Assembly (NCBI RefSeq): GCF_030272615.1
Contig: NC_081405.1
Span: forward strand, 158,521,954 to 158,585,953
Origin: Cryptomeria japonica
Taxonomy: Eukaryota; Streptophyta; Pinopsida; Cupressales; Cupressaceae
Direction: 5' to 3'
DNA: 64,000 nt
Shown: positions 33,414-45,861 of the stretch, piece after piece
How the letters are laid out: every line of letters starts with the position of its first letter
Position numbering within the stretch: the stretch's first letter is position 1
Program-made: the position numbers and the translations under genes
Notes under the pieces: model-generated
Told to the model about the DNA's origin: nothing
Database searches by the model: none
Seen by the model: only the letters and a program-made list of their open reading frames with translations

Positions 33414-33813
33414 AGCTATAAATACCTCAATCTGCCTTAAGGATTGATGATTTGATGGATTGCTTCATTTCTTTGCTCGAAATGCCTTCGCTCAGGAATT
33501 TTCACACTTTCAAAGAATTGAATGCTCGGTGAATGAAAAAGGAGCCAAAACACTTTCTTTATAATGTTATTTTCGCCAACTACCACATTTAATGCTTGTC
33601 GCTTAAGTCACAACTTAACTCATCTGCCGGTGTAGAAGTAATTTCAACTTCTTACCATCAACTGAGGGAATAATAGCATGTTTTTCATTTTGTTCTAAAC
33701 CCCCAAAAGAATTTTCTTTAGTTAGATGAAGATTCTCCTACCGGTGGAGTGTTACTCTATTCTACCGATGGAGGAGTATTCCCATCAATATTTTGATCTA
33801 ACTTTCTGATCCA

Positions 33814-34890
33814 TTATTTTGAGAATTCTTGCTTTACCTCTTCAACTTTTTCTTTACCTTTCAAACTAGGACCTTTGTTATTTGCCGGTGAGGACTTGCT
33901 TCTACAGAATTTAGCAATATGTCCAATCTTGTTATAGGCATAACAAGTCACATTGTTCTTCTGAATAGCTTTCCCATATCCTATGCCGGTATGTGTTCTG
34001 CATTGATTAGATAAGTGCCCAAATCTTCCACAAACATAACATCTCACATTCATCCTGTAATTTTCTAAATTATGACCAACTTTGTTGCATTTGGAACATT
34101 GACCGGTGGGTGTATTAGTGTTATGATAATTTCTAGATCTACACTGATTTGTTCTATGACCATACTTGTTACAGTTAAAGCATTTTCCATTAAATTTGTA
34201 AGCAGTAGGCTGTCTTACCGGTTTGTTATGATCATGATTGTTTGTAGTACTAGAGCTTTCACCAATTTCAAAGCCAAGGCCATTTGTATCACCATTAGGT
34301 TTCTAATTCTTCAGCATGTCACCAAGTTCTTCTGAAATTTTCTTGAATTTCTCCTTGTGATGATTTGTAGCAGTCAGTTCGTTCTCCAAGATTCCTTTCT
34401 GTCTCATGAGTTCAGTTCTGTCATTTTGTGTGTGCATTAGATCTGTCTTCAACATATCATTTTCATGACTGAGTCTTGTGTTTTCATTTCCAACATCATT
34501 TATTCTTCTAACCAAGTCTTCTTCATTCTTCTTTCTATCTTTAATTTCTTTACAGAATCTCATAGTCATATCCTGCATCTCATTCTTTGTTGTACTAATT
34601 TCTTGTCTTAGCTTGTTTACCAGATCATTAAGAGTTTCCTTTTCATTTTCCTCATTCTGCATTTTTTCACAAAGTTCTCTTCTCTTGTTTCTTGAAATAG
34701 TAAAATTTTCTTGAAGTGCTTGAATAATATCCTAAGAAGCCTTTAGATCATCTTCAAGTTTGATATTCTTCACCTTTTCTGCATCATAGTCTGTAAGAGC
34801 TATTTCCAATTGTTTTCTCAAGTTTTCCATCTCTACCGGTGACAAGATCTTCCTCAAGTTGTTAGGCTTTTGAAAATAGAGGACCAAGCT
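33814..34890 (-). pseudogene. Element D gag-like region: coiled coil and zinc knuckles (fossil)
   Basis: Next to the primer site. Minus strand: Lys/Glu/Asn-rich coiled coil (34303-34662 frame and the stretch before it), then four CCHC-type knuckles, among them CFNCNKYGHRTNQC, CYVCGRFGHLSNQC and a variant CYAYNKIGHIAKFC. Typical nucleocapsid-like RNA-binding array. Broken in a few places. Confidence 0.75.
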
Positions 34891-34899
34891 CTGATACCA
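34888..34899 (-). other. Primer binding site of element D
   Basis: Minus strand TGGTATCAGAGC, complementary to the 3' end of initiator methionine tRNA, two bases from the LTR. The same motif follows the LTR of copy A. Confidence 0.85.
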
Positions 34900-34901
34900 A
34901 T

Positions 34902-35694
34902 TGTTAGGATTCCCAAAGATACTGAGAGGGGGGGTGAATTAGTATCTAACCAGTATATAAATTTACTTGACTTAAAACATGAAAAATATATTAAAATTGT
35001 GTGTCGGTAAACCAGAGATAATGCAGTAAACAAGAATAACAACAACCACATGAGAAACACACCATAACATAATATTTTAATGAGGAAACCCGGTGTGGGA
35101 AAAACCTCGATGGGATTTGTGACCCACAATATTCGCTTACTAGCCAATAAGGGAATATTACTCTTACAATAGGGGCATGCACATGCAGGAAGGCCAAGTG
35201 CCTAGAGCTCACTGCTCAATTACAAAAGAAGTCACACTGACTTACAAAATGGATTATATTAATCCAAAGTCTTGTACTGCTTCAGATTAGCATCTGCTAT
35301 GCTAGGTTCAGTACCGGTTTAAGCTCTGCTACATACATAAACCCTTAACCAATAATTCGCATATTAGGTCTACATAATTTTGCCTATCACCTTATTTTTC
35401 ACACACTTCCTATTACAAAATGATCTCATGCATATATGAGTCATATTACAACTTGCCATGTCGGCTTACAATGATTTTACAATTAATTACAAAATACATT
35501 TTAAACAAAATTAAAGTCGGCCAAGGTGCCAGTATCCTTCCTTTCACTGTTGGTGTTCTGTATGTCGGTGTAGAGTCTATCGGTGTTGGTGTTGGTATCT
35601 TTCTCTTGATGGTATCATATGATTGCAAGGTTGCCATCAATGACAAAACCTTCAATCACCTACAATTTCTCATCGGAGTGTGCATTTGCCAACA
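34902..35694 (-). repeat. 5' LTR of element D
   Basis: 793 bp, same length as the left LTR; followed by target duplication CATGA. Confidence 0.9.
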
Positions 35695-35699
35695 CATGA

Positions 35700-38600
35700 C
35701 TCAAGTAATGAGGTAGCAACCTCACTTTCTATCTGCATTTGAGATACCTATTCTTCCATGGCATCAATGGTACTCATCTCTTGAGTTACCATTAAGGCTT
35801 CTAGATTGAGAAAGCACTTCTGAAGTACTTGTAGTCTGGGTAATAAGACCAGTTGAAGTTCTTGCAAATCTCTTATCTGGTTGCTAATCTCCAATTCTAT
35901 CCTGGCAGACTAAAGCTAATACCGGTTAACTGTTTGCCCATATGTAGTGAAAGAATCATATGGCGTCTTGAAGTTGCTTATGTATGTCTGCAGATCTAAT
36001 TGGAGTTTATCCTTTTGTGTGAGTACATCATCACAAAATAGATGGGGTTGGCTGATTTTTCTCAACAGTAGTTTTCCCTCATCCATAACATCTCTTATAT
36101 CCTTCTATTGTTTCTGAAGTTGAGACCGGAGCTCATTCAGTTTCTTGACTAAGGCAATGTTTAGTGCCTTTTGATGCTTCTTCTATGCATTTGCTTCATC
36201 AACTTCTTCTAGGCATTGTACCTAGTCCTCTACAACGATACATAGAAGTTTTAGCTTGGCCAGAGAGGAATCGATACTGGGGAGCTTAGTACCTGGAATC
36301 AAACTGGTGAGGGTGTCAATTGTAGTTTGAATGACATCCTGTTCCTTTTTCCTCCTTAATATTTCCAATCTTTCTTGTGAAAGATTTATGCTTTGCAATA
36401 GCTCCGATTCATCTGTAGATTGGAGGTCAATAGGGCTGGTGATGTCAACTGGTTTGGCTTGACCACTGGTTGCCTTTGGAGTCTTCACTTGTTTGGCTTT
36501 CTTTGTTTCCTCCTTCTTTGTGGCTCTTTTCTTTTCTGCTTCTTCTTTCCTTAGTTCTTGTTCTTCTTATCTTCTTCCTGCTTCTTATTTTCTTCCTCCT
36601 TTTTCTTCTTCTCCTCTTCTTTCCTCTTCTCCTCTTCTTTCCTCTTCTCTTCCTCTTTCTTTTTCTCTTCCTCTTTATTTTTCTCTTCCTCTGTCTCCGC
36701 TTTCTCCTTATTAGCCTTTTCCTTGTCCAGTTTCTCCTTTTCTGCTTGTTCTTTATTCTGCTTCTCCTTCTCTGTGTTTTCTTTATCCTATTTCTCCTTC
36801 TCTGTGTCTAGAGTGACATCTTCAACATCCAATGCATCAACATCAATAGTGTCAACCTGTTTTGTAACTCTTTCTCCTTCACCATCAAATACCTCATCCG
36901 ATTTGGCTGAGGATAGGTTAGGGTCTTGTTCGGCCTTCTTGTTGGCCTCAGACACTTGATGTAACCAGACAACAACTTTGACATGTAAATGAGTGTCCTT
37001 TTCCACTTCAAAGGTTTTGCCTTTAGCAACCTGAGTCTTCTTCTTCTCATGAAGAAGAGACCTTTATGTGTCCATTATCTTAAATAATTCAGAATTGGAG
37101 GCTTCAAGAAAGTACTGAGCAAATATTTTCTCCCTTATTTCATGTTCTTTCTCAATGGCAATGCGCCATTTATTGTCCAAAGAATTATACAAAGAATCAG
37201 GTGTCACCGATCTAATTTCAGATGGCAATCGGTCATTCATACACAAATATTTTATCATTTCCTATTCTACTTCTTCCTTCTCATTATTCGAAAAATCATC
37301 AAAATATTCTTTCAAGTCATCAAGCACCTTTCTCTTAATATTCTTTAAAGTCCTTTGACAATGTGTCAAAGGCTTGTAAGAAGAGATGTCTATATTTACT
37401 GGTGTTGATGATGCAGGTGCAATACCGGTAGACTTAGCCTTCTTGCTTGATTGTCGAGTTTTCTTAGGCTACACTTCTGGTTTGGTATCCTCGGACTCTG
37501 GTGAGTTGTTTTTGGTCTTCCACTTCCTCTCAAATATTTTAGCAGGTGCAATTTCTAGTTTCTTCTTGGCTGGTGATTGCTTGGTCACTTTTGGACTTGT
37601 TGAGGTAACTGGTGTCGATACCGATGGCACTGTCTTGCCCTTTTTCACTATAGGATTTTCAACCAGTGTTACCCTTTCCAAGTAGGTGTCGGTTTGCTTT
37701 TTCTTTGCATCAAGAGGTGAGGCAAGCAAGATAGAGGTATATCCATATAACATGTCGTACATCACCTCACATCCCATAGGTTCTACTTCTTCCTTTTTGG
37801 GCTCTACCGCTTCCATTATACATTCATCTACTTTTATGGTAAAGCAGATGTCCTCTTCATATTTCTTAATAATATCTCTAGATATCCTCATCCTTTGACT
37901 CATCTTCCACTTGAATTCATCAAAGTATTTATTCAAGACCTCAGGATACCTGGTTCCCACCGCTTGGAGACTTTCCCTAATTTGTTTAGTGACCGGTTGA
38001 TCAACAAACCATAGAATATCACCAACTCCTGGAAAATAGCCTTGGAAGTAGAAAATAGGCCGACCAAAAGTTGTCCAAATCTGAACCTCAGAGCACTGTC
38101 CTGTATGATGGACTTTAGGTTCAGCAAAAGTTGTTTTTGCAAACACGTACACAAATCAAATGAGGCATCTTCCTTAATCATTCTGTATGCGACATTCACT
38201 GCAGTAGGGACAAAGTTTATTCGGCTAGCATAAAACACTTGGTAGCCAATCACCATGTAGACATACTTGACCAAATCATCTTTGATGGGTTTGACAGTCA
38301 TCCCCCATTGATCGCTCAGAGAACCGATGGGCTTAGTCATTTTAGTCTTGATGACCTTCTTTAGGGCTGGCACCTCACCAATGTTGCAGAAACCGGTGAT
38401 GACATGAATTGCTTCAGGTGTTATGTCATGGGTCCTCTCGAGATACATTTTGTCGCCATGTACTCTACTCAGGATGATGCGAATGTGTTCTTTAGTGAAC
38501 TCTTCAAGAAAATAAACAACATTATGTAGTTTCTTCCTCTCTAGGATGTTGTATTTTGGTTTGATTTTATTGTCATCCCCACATAACAGACCTAGCTAGG

Positions 38601-38784
38601 AATGAATCACTAGGGATCCTAGGTCTTCCAATTTATAGTCAATGTACCCTGAAATATCTTCTTCAACAATGACTCTCACAGGTATTTGGGACAAGGCATT
38701 GTATTTCATTTTCCTTTGAATAAATTTAGCTGAGTCCATAGGTACATTAGAGCTGGAGTGCGATGCAGAAGCCACGATTAACAA
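35700..38784 (-). pseudogene. Unknown ORF region of copy C (fossil)
   Basis: Minus-strand blocks in order from 38784: the VDYKLEDLGS-like opening (GYIDYKLEDLGSLVIHS), ITPEAIHVITGFCNIGEVP, MVIGYQVFYASRINFVPTAV, MIKEDASFDLCTCLQKQLLL, QAVGTRYPEVLNKYFDEF, a Lys/Pro/Ser tail, a helix-rich part near 37160, and a very Lys/Glu-rich stretch 36490-36800 whose opposite strand gives spurious Leu/Ser/Phe-rich frames. Same gene order as element D. Several breaks. Confidence 0.65.
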
Positions 38785-39265
38785 GAATTTTGAGAAATAC
38801 CTTCACAATTTTGAAATTTAGGGTTTGCCAATGCAGCTCACACCACACCACTTTGGTTGCTTGATTACCGCTTAGTGTTCTTCACGGATAGGTTGAAAAT
38901 ATCTCTAGATTCTTCTACAAGATTTGAATTCTCTCCGAATCGCAAGTCGAATTGCCTTTTGTCATTCTGTTCTTGAAAATTTCTTCGTTCGTAAATTGAT
39001 AAGTGAAAATGACGTTAAGCATCCCTTTTAAACAAATTCTTCACCTACCATAATAAATGCTCCATCGCTAGGGTACAAACCCTAATTTTGTCTTGTACCG
39101 CTTCAAAAACTTCTACCGATTGATAGCTAACATATACTGGTTTGGGTCTTTACTGATATAAATCGGGGGTTCAAAACATTTCATCGATTTGTTCCCCCTA
39201 AGCTTTTCTGAAGCTCAGTTTGTTGGTTCAGAGACTTCCACACTAGGTGCAGAAACCGGTTCGTC

Positions 39266-40501
39266 CTATGATACTTCTTCAGATTTCTTTTTCCAAGTTT
39301 TATTCATTCTCACTTGAACAGTTTCAACATCAATCTTCCCTTCTGGAGTGATCGATATATCATCCGATAGGTTCCTTCTCATTCTGCAGGTTTTGGCAGT
39401 GTGTCCCGGTTTGTTGCAATGATAGCATGCTATTACAGGTGTTCTCCATGGTCCATTATTCATACTACCATTCTTCATTCTACATGTTGTAGTAGTGTGA
39501 CCGCTACCATGGTAGACTAAACAAGTTGCTCTCCAACCGGTTGCCACTTGATAGCCACCTAACCGATGGTCATAGGTATTATACCGGTTAATATTCCGGT
39601 TCACAAAGGGTTCTAGAACAACTCCTTGAGTTCTTTGAGGATATCTCCCAGTGTTGTTCACAACAGACCTACATTCAAATGCTCTATGCCCAAACTTGTT
39701 GCATGCATAATAGTTTCCATTGAATCTATTAGATCTAGGCTTATTGTTTAGAAAATAAGGAAAATTATTGTAGGCCTTATTTCTACACACATTAGCAGTA
39801 TGTCCTTCTATGAGACAATTAAAGAAAAAAGGTTTAAAATTTTGCTTACCTTTATCCTCTGATGTTGGTTGCTTCTTTGATGCTACATCTTTTGTTCTAG
39901 AGGTCTCACTGTCCTCATAACCGGAGAAACCAAGTTCAATGGTATTCTTTACTGGTTTTGCTGGTTCAAGCTTTTTCTCTAGCTTAACAGTACTCTGATT
40001 GAATTTGGCAAGTATTTCCTTTGACTCAGTGAGTTCCTTAGAAATAGAAGCATTGGATTCCTTCAAGGTTGCATTCTCAGAAATAGTCATGTTTAGTTCA
40101 CCTTGCATTTCTTCTTTTTTCACTTTACTCTCTTGGAGATGAGCAGTAAGGGCACTGATTTCTTGCTTTAGCTTGGAGATCTAATGATCTTTGTCTTTTA
40201 CTAGATCTCCAGCTTTCCTTTGGTTCTCAAGCTCTTGACACATTCTAATAGTCAGTCCTTCCAGCGCCCTTCTCAGGTTGACATTAGATTCATTTAGTTT
40301 TTCAACTTCTTCAACTAGGGCATCCATGTCTACTTCATCAAAAGAACTATTTTCAGTAAGCTCCATCAGTTTCTCAATATGCTCTCTTCTTTTTGCCAGA
40401 GAGGCTTTATACTTGACTTTGAGTTCATCATATGCTCTCTCAGCCTGAGTGAGATGATGAGTAAGTTCCCTCACAGTGTATTCCCCCATATCTCCTTCCA
40501 A
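39266..40501 (-). pseudogene. gag-like region of copy C (fossil)
   Basis: Coiled coil (MGEYTVRELTHHLTQAERAY at the start, close to copy A) followed by knuckles CYHCNKPGHTAKTC, CLVYHGSGHTTTTC (variant) and YACNKFGHRAFEC. Near-identical layout to 20930-22132. Confidence 0.8.
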
Positions 40502-40539
40502 GTGGTTAGACTTATAGAAAGGTTGACTTTGATACCAAT

Positions 40540-41677
40540 TGATGAATACTAAGAGGGGGGGTGAATTAGTATGCCAAAAAATACTAAACTCAAACTCTTA
40601 AATAGTTTAACAGATAACCGATACAATAGATTTTCTAATAAACTGATTAAGATAAATGCAAACCAAATAGCAAACAAAGCATTCACCCACAAGAGCACAA
40701 TCACCATAACACATGATGTTTTGACGTGGAAACCCAAATGGGAAAAACCACGGTGAGAAAAAAATCACAAGTAACTATCTGCAGAATAGAAACCAGACCA
40801 GTTAAGGTCAGACCGGTTAAGGTCATACAATGTTCTTCACCAAAATAGATCTTGTTAGGAATCTAGATCTCTATTAGAGATAAGTCATGTTAAAGACTAC
40901 CTTGTGAGAGGATTTCAGATTCATAGTAGTGAACCACCTTGTTAGAGGATTTACAAAGGCTTTGCTAGGCCTACCCGGTTAAGGGTTTCAGACTTGTCGA
41001 AGATGTGAGTAATCAACAAGTGAGTGATCTAAATACTAGCACATTATGCTTGGTTAGATCCATGATAGCTCATTGTTAATGCATTTCAACATTACTTCAG
41101 TCTTCAATATCTCCACACTCCTACTCTTCATACAGACCTAATCTTCTCTTCTGTGATCACACATACAAAAACCTCATCAACATCTAAAACCCTAGACATG
41201 ATGTCCTTATAAAGGAGTCTGATTTCATGTCGGTCCAATAGGATTATATTATAAGTTCCTAGGTTCAGTGCATCTAGACACATTTGGTAACATGACACAA
41301 AATCACCACCAAAGTGTCAGTGGATGATAACTCCTCACAGAAATATTGGTTGGTAACTCATCACAGAGTAATATCGGTTCATACAATTTACCGATTATTG
41401 GTTGTCAAAAATGAAGACTGGAAAATGTTAACTACTGCTTTGTTCCTTCGTACCGCTTGAGTTCCTCGAACCTCTTGAGGTCTTCATACCGATTGAGGTC
41501 TTCAGTCAATTTGTGATCGGTAAACATCTTCTGCAAAACACTGATAGTCTGAAGACTATAATACATAATACCAGTTGGAATAATTATCGGTTGAGCATAA
41601 CTCATACATAAAGAAAGTTTACACAAAGCAAGTGTGTGTCCATCAATAAAAATCACAACATCATCAATATGCCAACA
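40540..41677 (-). repeat. 5' LTR of copy C
   Basis: 1138 bp. On the minus strand starts TGTTGGCATATTG and ends AGTATTCATCA next to the primer site. Confidence 0.85.
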
Positions 41678-42600
41678 AGAATGGCTTCCTTCCAAACAAT
41701 TTATTGACTGTATAGTCGATAAGGCAGATTAGAATGCAACCCAGTTTGACCACAATGAGGTTGAATGTATAGTTTGGTAAAAATCCATGATAGGATATAT
41801 TCATTGACTACTCTTCTAAGCATCTCTTGCCATGACAGATTTGTGGAGCTTTAATGAACTTCTGGACCATAGTTTTCTAAGAAAAATCTATTGAGATAGT
41901 TGGTTTGCCATGATTCCAGATTTACCTTGAATAATCTTGAATAGAAAGACGGTCTAGTTGGAAAGAGATTATCATCACAGGGGTATGGATAGACAAAGAG
42001 TTGGTGAACAATATGAGCATGCTTCACAATCCATTCTTGTTGTGCTCAAATGCGTGGTTATGGGATGTGAATTGGCTATTTGGTGGGTGGAATTGCTAAG
42101 TGCGAGGAGGGATAAGATTCATGGAGGTGAGTTAGGATTTCATCATTTGCATAAGTTGGAGGGAGAGTTGCAATAGGACCCTGAGTTGTTATTGTCTGAT
42201 GGGCCTTCAAATAGTTTCCCCTATCATGTTCATAATTTTGAACAATCTGATAGCGTTCATCTCTATTTGAGACATCCACGCTCAGTTGTGTCCATGTTTG
42301 ATGTCTAAAATGTATCATTATGACTTCTTCATAGTAATCTGCATCATGGTATAAATTACAAATATATCATGTGTCCTGAAAGTTGAACTATGGAATGTAG
42401 CGTTTAGTGTACATTACTATATAGTACAACAATGATTGGTGATTTACAAACTAGGACATGACAATAACCATGACTATGACGGTTAAAGGATAATAAGGTT
42501 TTGTGTGGAGGAAGTGAAACAGTTAGGGTATAGAGTGTGAAACAAAATGCTATAAATAATAATTAAATTATGTAGAAACATACACATCTGTATATACATA
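41678..42600. other. Spacer, no recognisable gene
   Basis: Short frames only; none has family features. Possibly very old decayed sequence. Confidence 0.4.
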
Positions 42601-43440
42601 TATGTACATATAGGCAGGTACCGAAATTTTCATACACAAATGCACATATATGTATGTACAAATGTGTATGTAGAGATATGTATATACATATATGTACATC
42701 TACTCTATGTACATCAACTCAAAATACATATCAATATATACATATATGTACATCACCTCTATAGGTACATATTTGTATATACATATATGTACATCACCTC
42801 TATAGGTACAAATTTGTATATACATATATGTACATGTATGTAAATACACATACATACAATAGTTGGAAATGTATATGTAAGTAGATACAGATATATATTT
42901 CCAATTGCCAATTAATTCAATTTTGTTTGTAGATATAGCCATGTAGACTCAATGTTTGGATTATGATGGTTTTGCTCTCAATTGCATTGTGTCACTATTT
43001 GATTGACCATTTCATTGGCTATTTTAATGTCAATGTGTGGATGGTTGTTTGAATTGGTCTGAAGCCACTGAATTTTATTCATGAGAGATCAGTTGGAAGA
43101 GTTGTACAATTATATTTATGTTCTATTGAGTCAGTGTTTGATTGTTTGTTTCTTTCGCTATTTGAGAAAATGATTGAATGTTGGTTTGAATTGGCATGAA
43201 GGCACTCATTATCATTGATGGAGGGTTCATTTTTAGTCATCTACACTTATATGTTTGTTCAATTGTGCATTTGGATCTGCATTTTGATGTTTGAATTGGG
43301 CTTATATGTATGTTTGTTAATATATGTACATCATCTCTATATGGCCATATCTGTATATACATATATGTACATCAACTCTATATGTACACATATCTGTATA
43401 TACATATAAATAAATCAGCTCTATATGTATATTTCATTGA
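42600..43440. repeat. TATATGTACATC minisatellite blocks
   Basis: Units of about 41 bp of the form ATATATGTACATCACCTCTA followed by TAGGTACA-like sequence at 42690-42850, and again at 43315-43425. Dispersed ATACATATATGTACA words surround them. Low complexity; frames here are artefacts. Confidence 0.75.
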
Positions 43441-43663
43441 TGAAGAGTTCATTTGAAAGATTTGTACAGTTATATGTATGTACTATTGAGTCACTATTTG
43501 ATTATCTGTTTCGTTGCATGTTTGAGTAAATGATTGAATGTCTATTCAAATCGGCATGAAGGCCCTCATTTTCATTAATGGAGGGTTCATTTTTAGTCAT
43601 GTACACTTATATGTTTGTTCAATTGTGCATTTGGATCTGGATTTCGATGTTTGAATTGGACTT
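43073..43663 (+). repeat. Direct duplication, period about 360 bp
   Basis: About 230 bp at 43073-43303 recurs at 43433-43663 (shared GGAGGGTTCATTTTTAGTCA and ATGTTTGTTCAATTGTGCAT). A weaker third echo may precede it near 42985. The TATATGTACATC block lies between the copies. Confidence 0.75.
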
Positions 43664-43713
43664 ATATGTATATTGAATTGGTTGTTTGAAAATAGAGTTT
43701 TGTGAAAGTTTAA

Positions 43714-43748
<35 letters not shown>

Positions 43749-45852
43749 TATGAAATATATAGTGTATATATATTCTATATATTATGAAATAAAGAATTTT
43801 TGATAGTAAGTATATATATATACTTCCAGACATATGTATACGTGGACACCCTGAAGATGGGGTGCCCACATTCTGGCTCCTCTCCCACATTATCCATTAA
43901 ATGTGAAAAGGACGACAATTATATGTCATGAAGTCGGAATTGAAAAGGGACACCCTTTTTAATTTTGAAAGCATTTGGCAATAAATGACATTAATGTTGG
44001 GAATATGAGGTGGTGGTTGCATAATGAGTAGGGAATGTTGGGAAAATCTTAGAAGAGATTTGGCTAGCCACCATTTCTTGAAAGTATTTGTGAGGAGATA
44101 TTAAATAACCCTCGAATGCTTGTATTAATAGGGGTGAAGTAAGTAATGCATGGACAATTTCGTTTATTTGAAGTAGTGTGTAGGGAAGGGGAAGTAGTTG
44201 GGAATTGTAGGTAACCATGGAAGCTACATTCAGTCTCTACACAACAAAGCAATACCTCACATTTCTTGGGAAAATATCTGACAAGAGATTGAAGTCAATT
44301 TTCAAGCACCATGATGAAGAATTTCTTACGATACTGAAGGTGTATCTTGGTGAATGTTTCATGGAAACAGAGCAGTGAATGTTTCATGGAAATGGAACAC
44401 AGGTACCACACCAATGTAGATATTGTGAGTATGGCAGTTGCATGGGGGCTAGAGATTGGGAAGAATGTTGAAAATGTTACATGGCTATTGCAGGGAATAG
44501 TGGGGTAGGAATGGTTGTTTGGCCTACAACCTTTTCTTAGTAGGGCCATCCCTGAAATTGGTTTTGATCTTCAGAATGGGGCTAAAGAGGGAGGAGTGAC
44601 TACCATCTTCCCATTTATTAGATGGAGAGTAGGGGAGGACTAGGAAACTAGGAGGTTGGAAGCGGTCATGGGGTGGATATTGTTGGAACAATATGTTTGT
44701 GAGAAAGAAGGTGGTGTAGAGGTGGGAGGTGGGGGTGGGGATGAAGGTGACAAGCAGTGCCCACCGCAAACAAAAAGGGAGTTGGCAAACATCTAGGAAA
44801 CTAGGCCCATGGGGGTCCGCAAGAAATAAGAATTGCTGATGTATGACGATTGTTTTTTTCTCGCATTTTGGTAAGGTATTGATAGTTTTTTTTTTAAAAC
44901 AGACAAGTTATTTTATTATAGTAGTTAAAAAAAAGTTTTGGATTGTGAAGAAGATTACTACCTGGGAAAAAATATTTCTTTATGTGATTTTGTGTCTTCT
45001 TGCACCTCTGCAACGTGTTCTGTATTCTTTCTCCTCTTCGCTTCTTGATCCTCTTCACTTCTTCATGCTCTATCTTCTTGCTCCACTAAATGAGATGGGA
45101 AGATTTGATGTTCACATTTATAGATGAGAATTTGAATTTGAATCGAAGTCCTTTAATATCTTTACCTAGTGTGTTGCATTTGAAATTTTGAATATTCATT
45201 TTTTTCCATTTATGTCTAAGTTGATTGTTTTGGTTGTTAAATTCGTGGCCTTACACAATCAGTGTGATGGATGCAGGTGATATGACCAATGACAATGTTG
45301 AAGTGACCATATATGGCTGGTTTGACCTGGACAAATGGGACGACGAGTGCGGAAAGGTGTCAAAAGGGTCCCGTGGTCTGATGTACACTTGGACAACTAG
45401 TGACCATCAAGAGACCTTTGTGTGGCCACATCACTATCCATGGGTGCTCATGTGGCATGAGGTTGTTGTCATGTCATTTTGTATTGGTGGAACGTGGATG
45501 TCTGAAGGGTTGAATAGTTATACTTTTAATGTTTAATGCAAACACAATATTTTATTGTGGTCCCATTATTGGGCATGTACTGTTTTATGACCGAACACGA
45601 AACCTTTATTTTGAATTAATATGCATGGTTTTAATATTTTGTTATGAACTTAAAGTTTTATATTTGGAATGGGAACGAAATAGTTTTTGACTAATACGTG
45701 TGTATATGTTATGGTGTTATTAATTGGTTCTGGCTTGTACATGTGTTGGTACCTGTGTCAACACGTATTGGATGGTTAGGCGGTCATCTGTGGGCCCCTA
45801 ACCGCCTCAATGCTACCGCACGTTTAGATCCTACACACATTCTAGCTCCTCT
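43664..45852. other. Spacer with short AT run and unassigned short ORF
   Basis: (AT)n at about 43722-43748. A frame starting at the ATG near 45264 (MDAGDMTNDNVEVTIYGWFD) of about 90 residues ends at 45536; Trp-rich and unrecognised. Nothing else supportable. Confidence 0.35.
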
Positions 45853-45861
45853 CTCCCCTAT

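Larger units (their letters stand above)
29135..35694 (-). mobile_element. Pol-less LTR element D, structurally complete, nested in copy C
   Basis: Two LTRs of exactly 793 bp (29135-29927 and 34902-35694), perfect five-base target duplication CATGA (29130-29134, 35695-35699), Met-tRNA primer site beside the right LTR and polypurine tract beside the left. Minus-strand order: coiled coil, zinc knuckles, then open frames of 347, 354 and 270 residues. None resembles protease, reverse transcriptase, RNase H or integrase. About 53 differences between the LTRs by hand count (near 7%), so an insertion perhaps some tens of millions of years old if gymnosperm rates are slow. The three later frames are open; the gag-like part looks broken. 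Confidence 0.88.
27660..41677 (-). mobile_element. Pol-less LTR element, copy C, split by a nested element
   Basis: Right (5') LTR 40540-41677, degenerate Met-tRNA primer site at 40528-40539, gag-like region, unknown ORF region, polypurine tract 28782-28793 and left (3') LTR 27660-28781. Flanks GGAAT (27655-27659) and AGAAT (41678-41682) are a probable target duplication with one change. A 6.56 kb element sits at 29135-35694 and accounts for the interruption. Own length about 7.5 kb. The two LTRs differ by roughly 8% by eye, so it is old. Broken in several places; no pol domains seen. Confidence 0.85.

Noticed and set aside
36470-36959. Leu/Phe/Ser-rich plus-strand frames resembling membrane proteins
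   Set aside because: They lie opposite a Lys/Glu-rich low-complexity part of the minus-strand element and are mirror artefacts.
42600-43440. Short open frames with Tyr/Ile-rich repeats
   Set aside because: Produced by the TATATGTACATC minisatellite.
45264-45536. Trp-rich 90-residue frame as a host gene
   Set aside because: No recognised family, no supporting splice sites or neighbours; left as unassigned.
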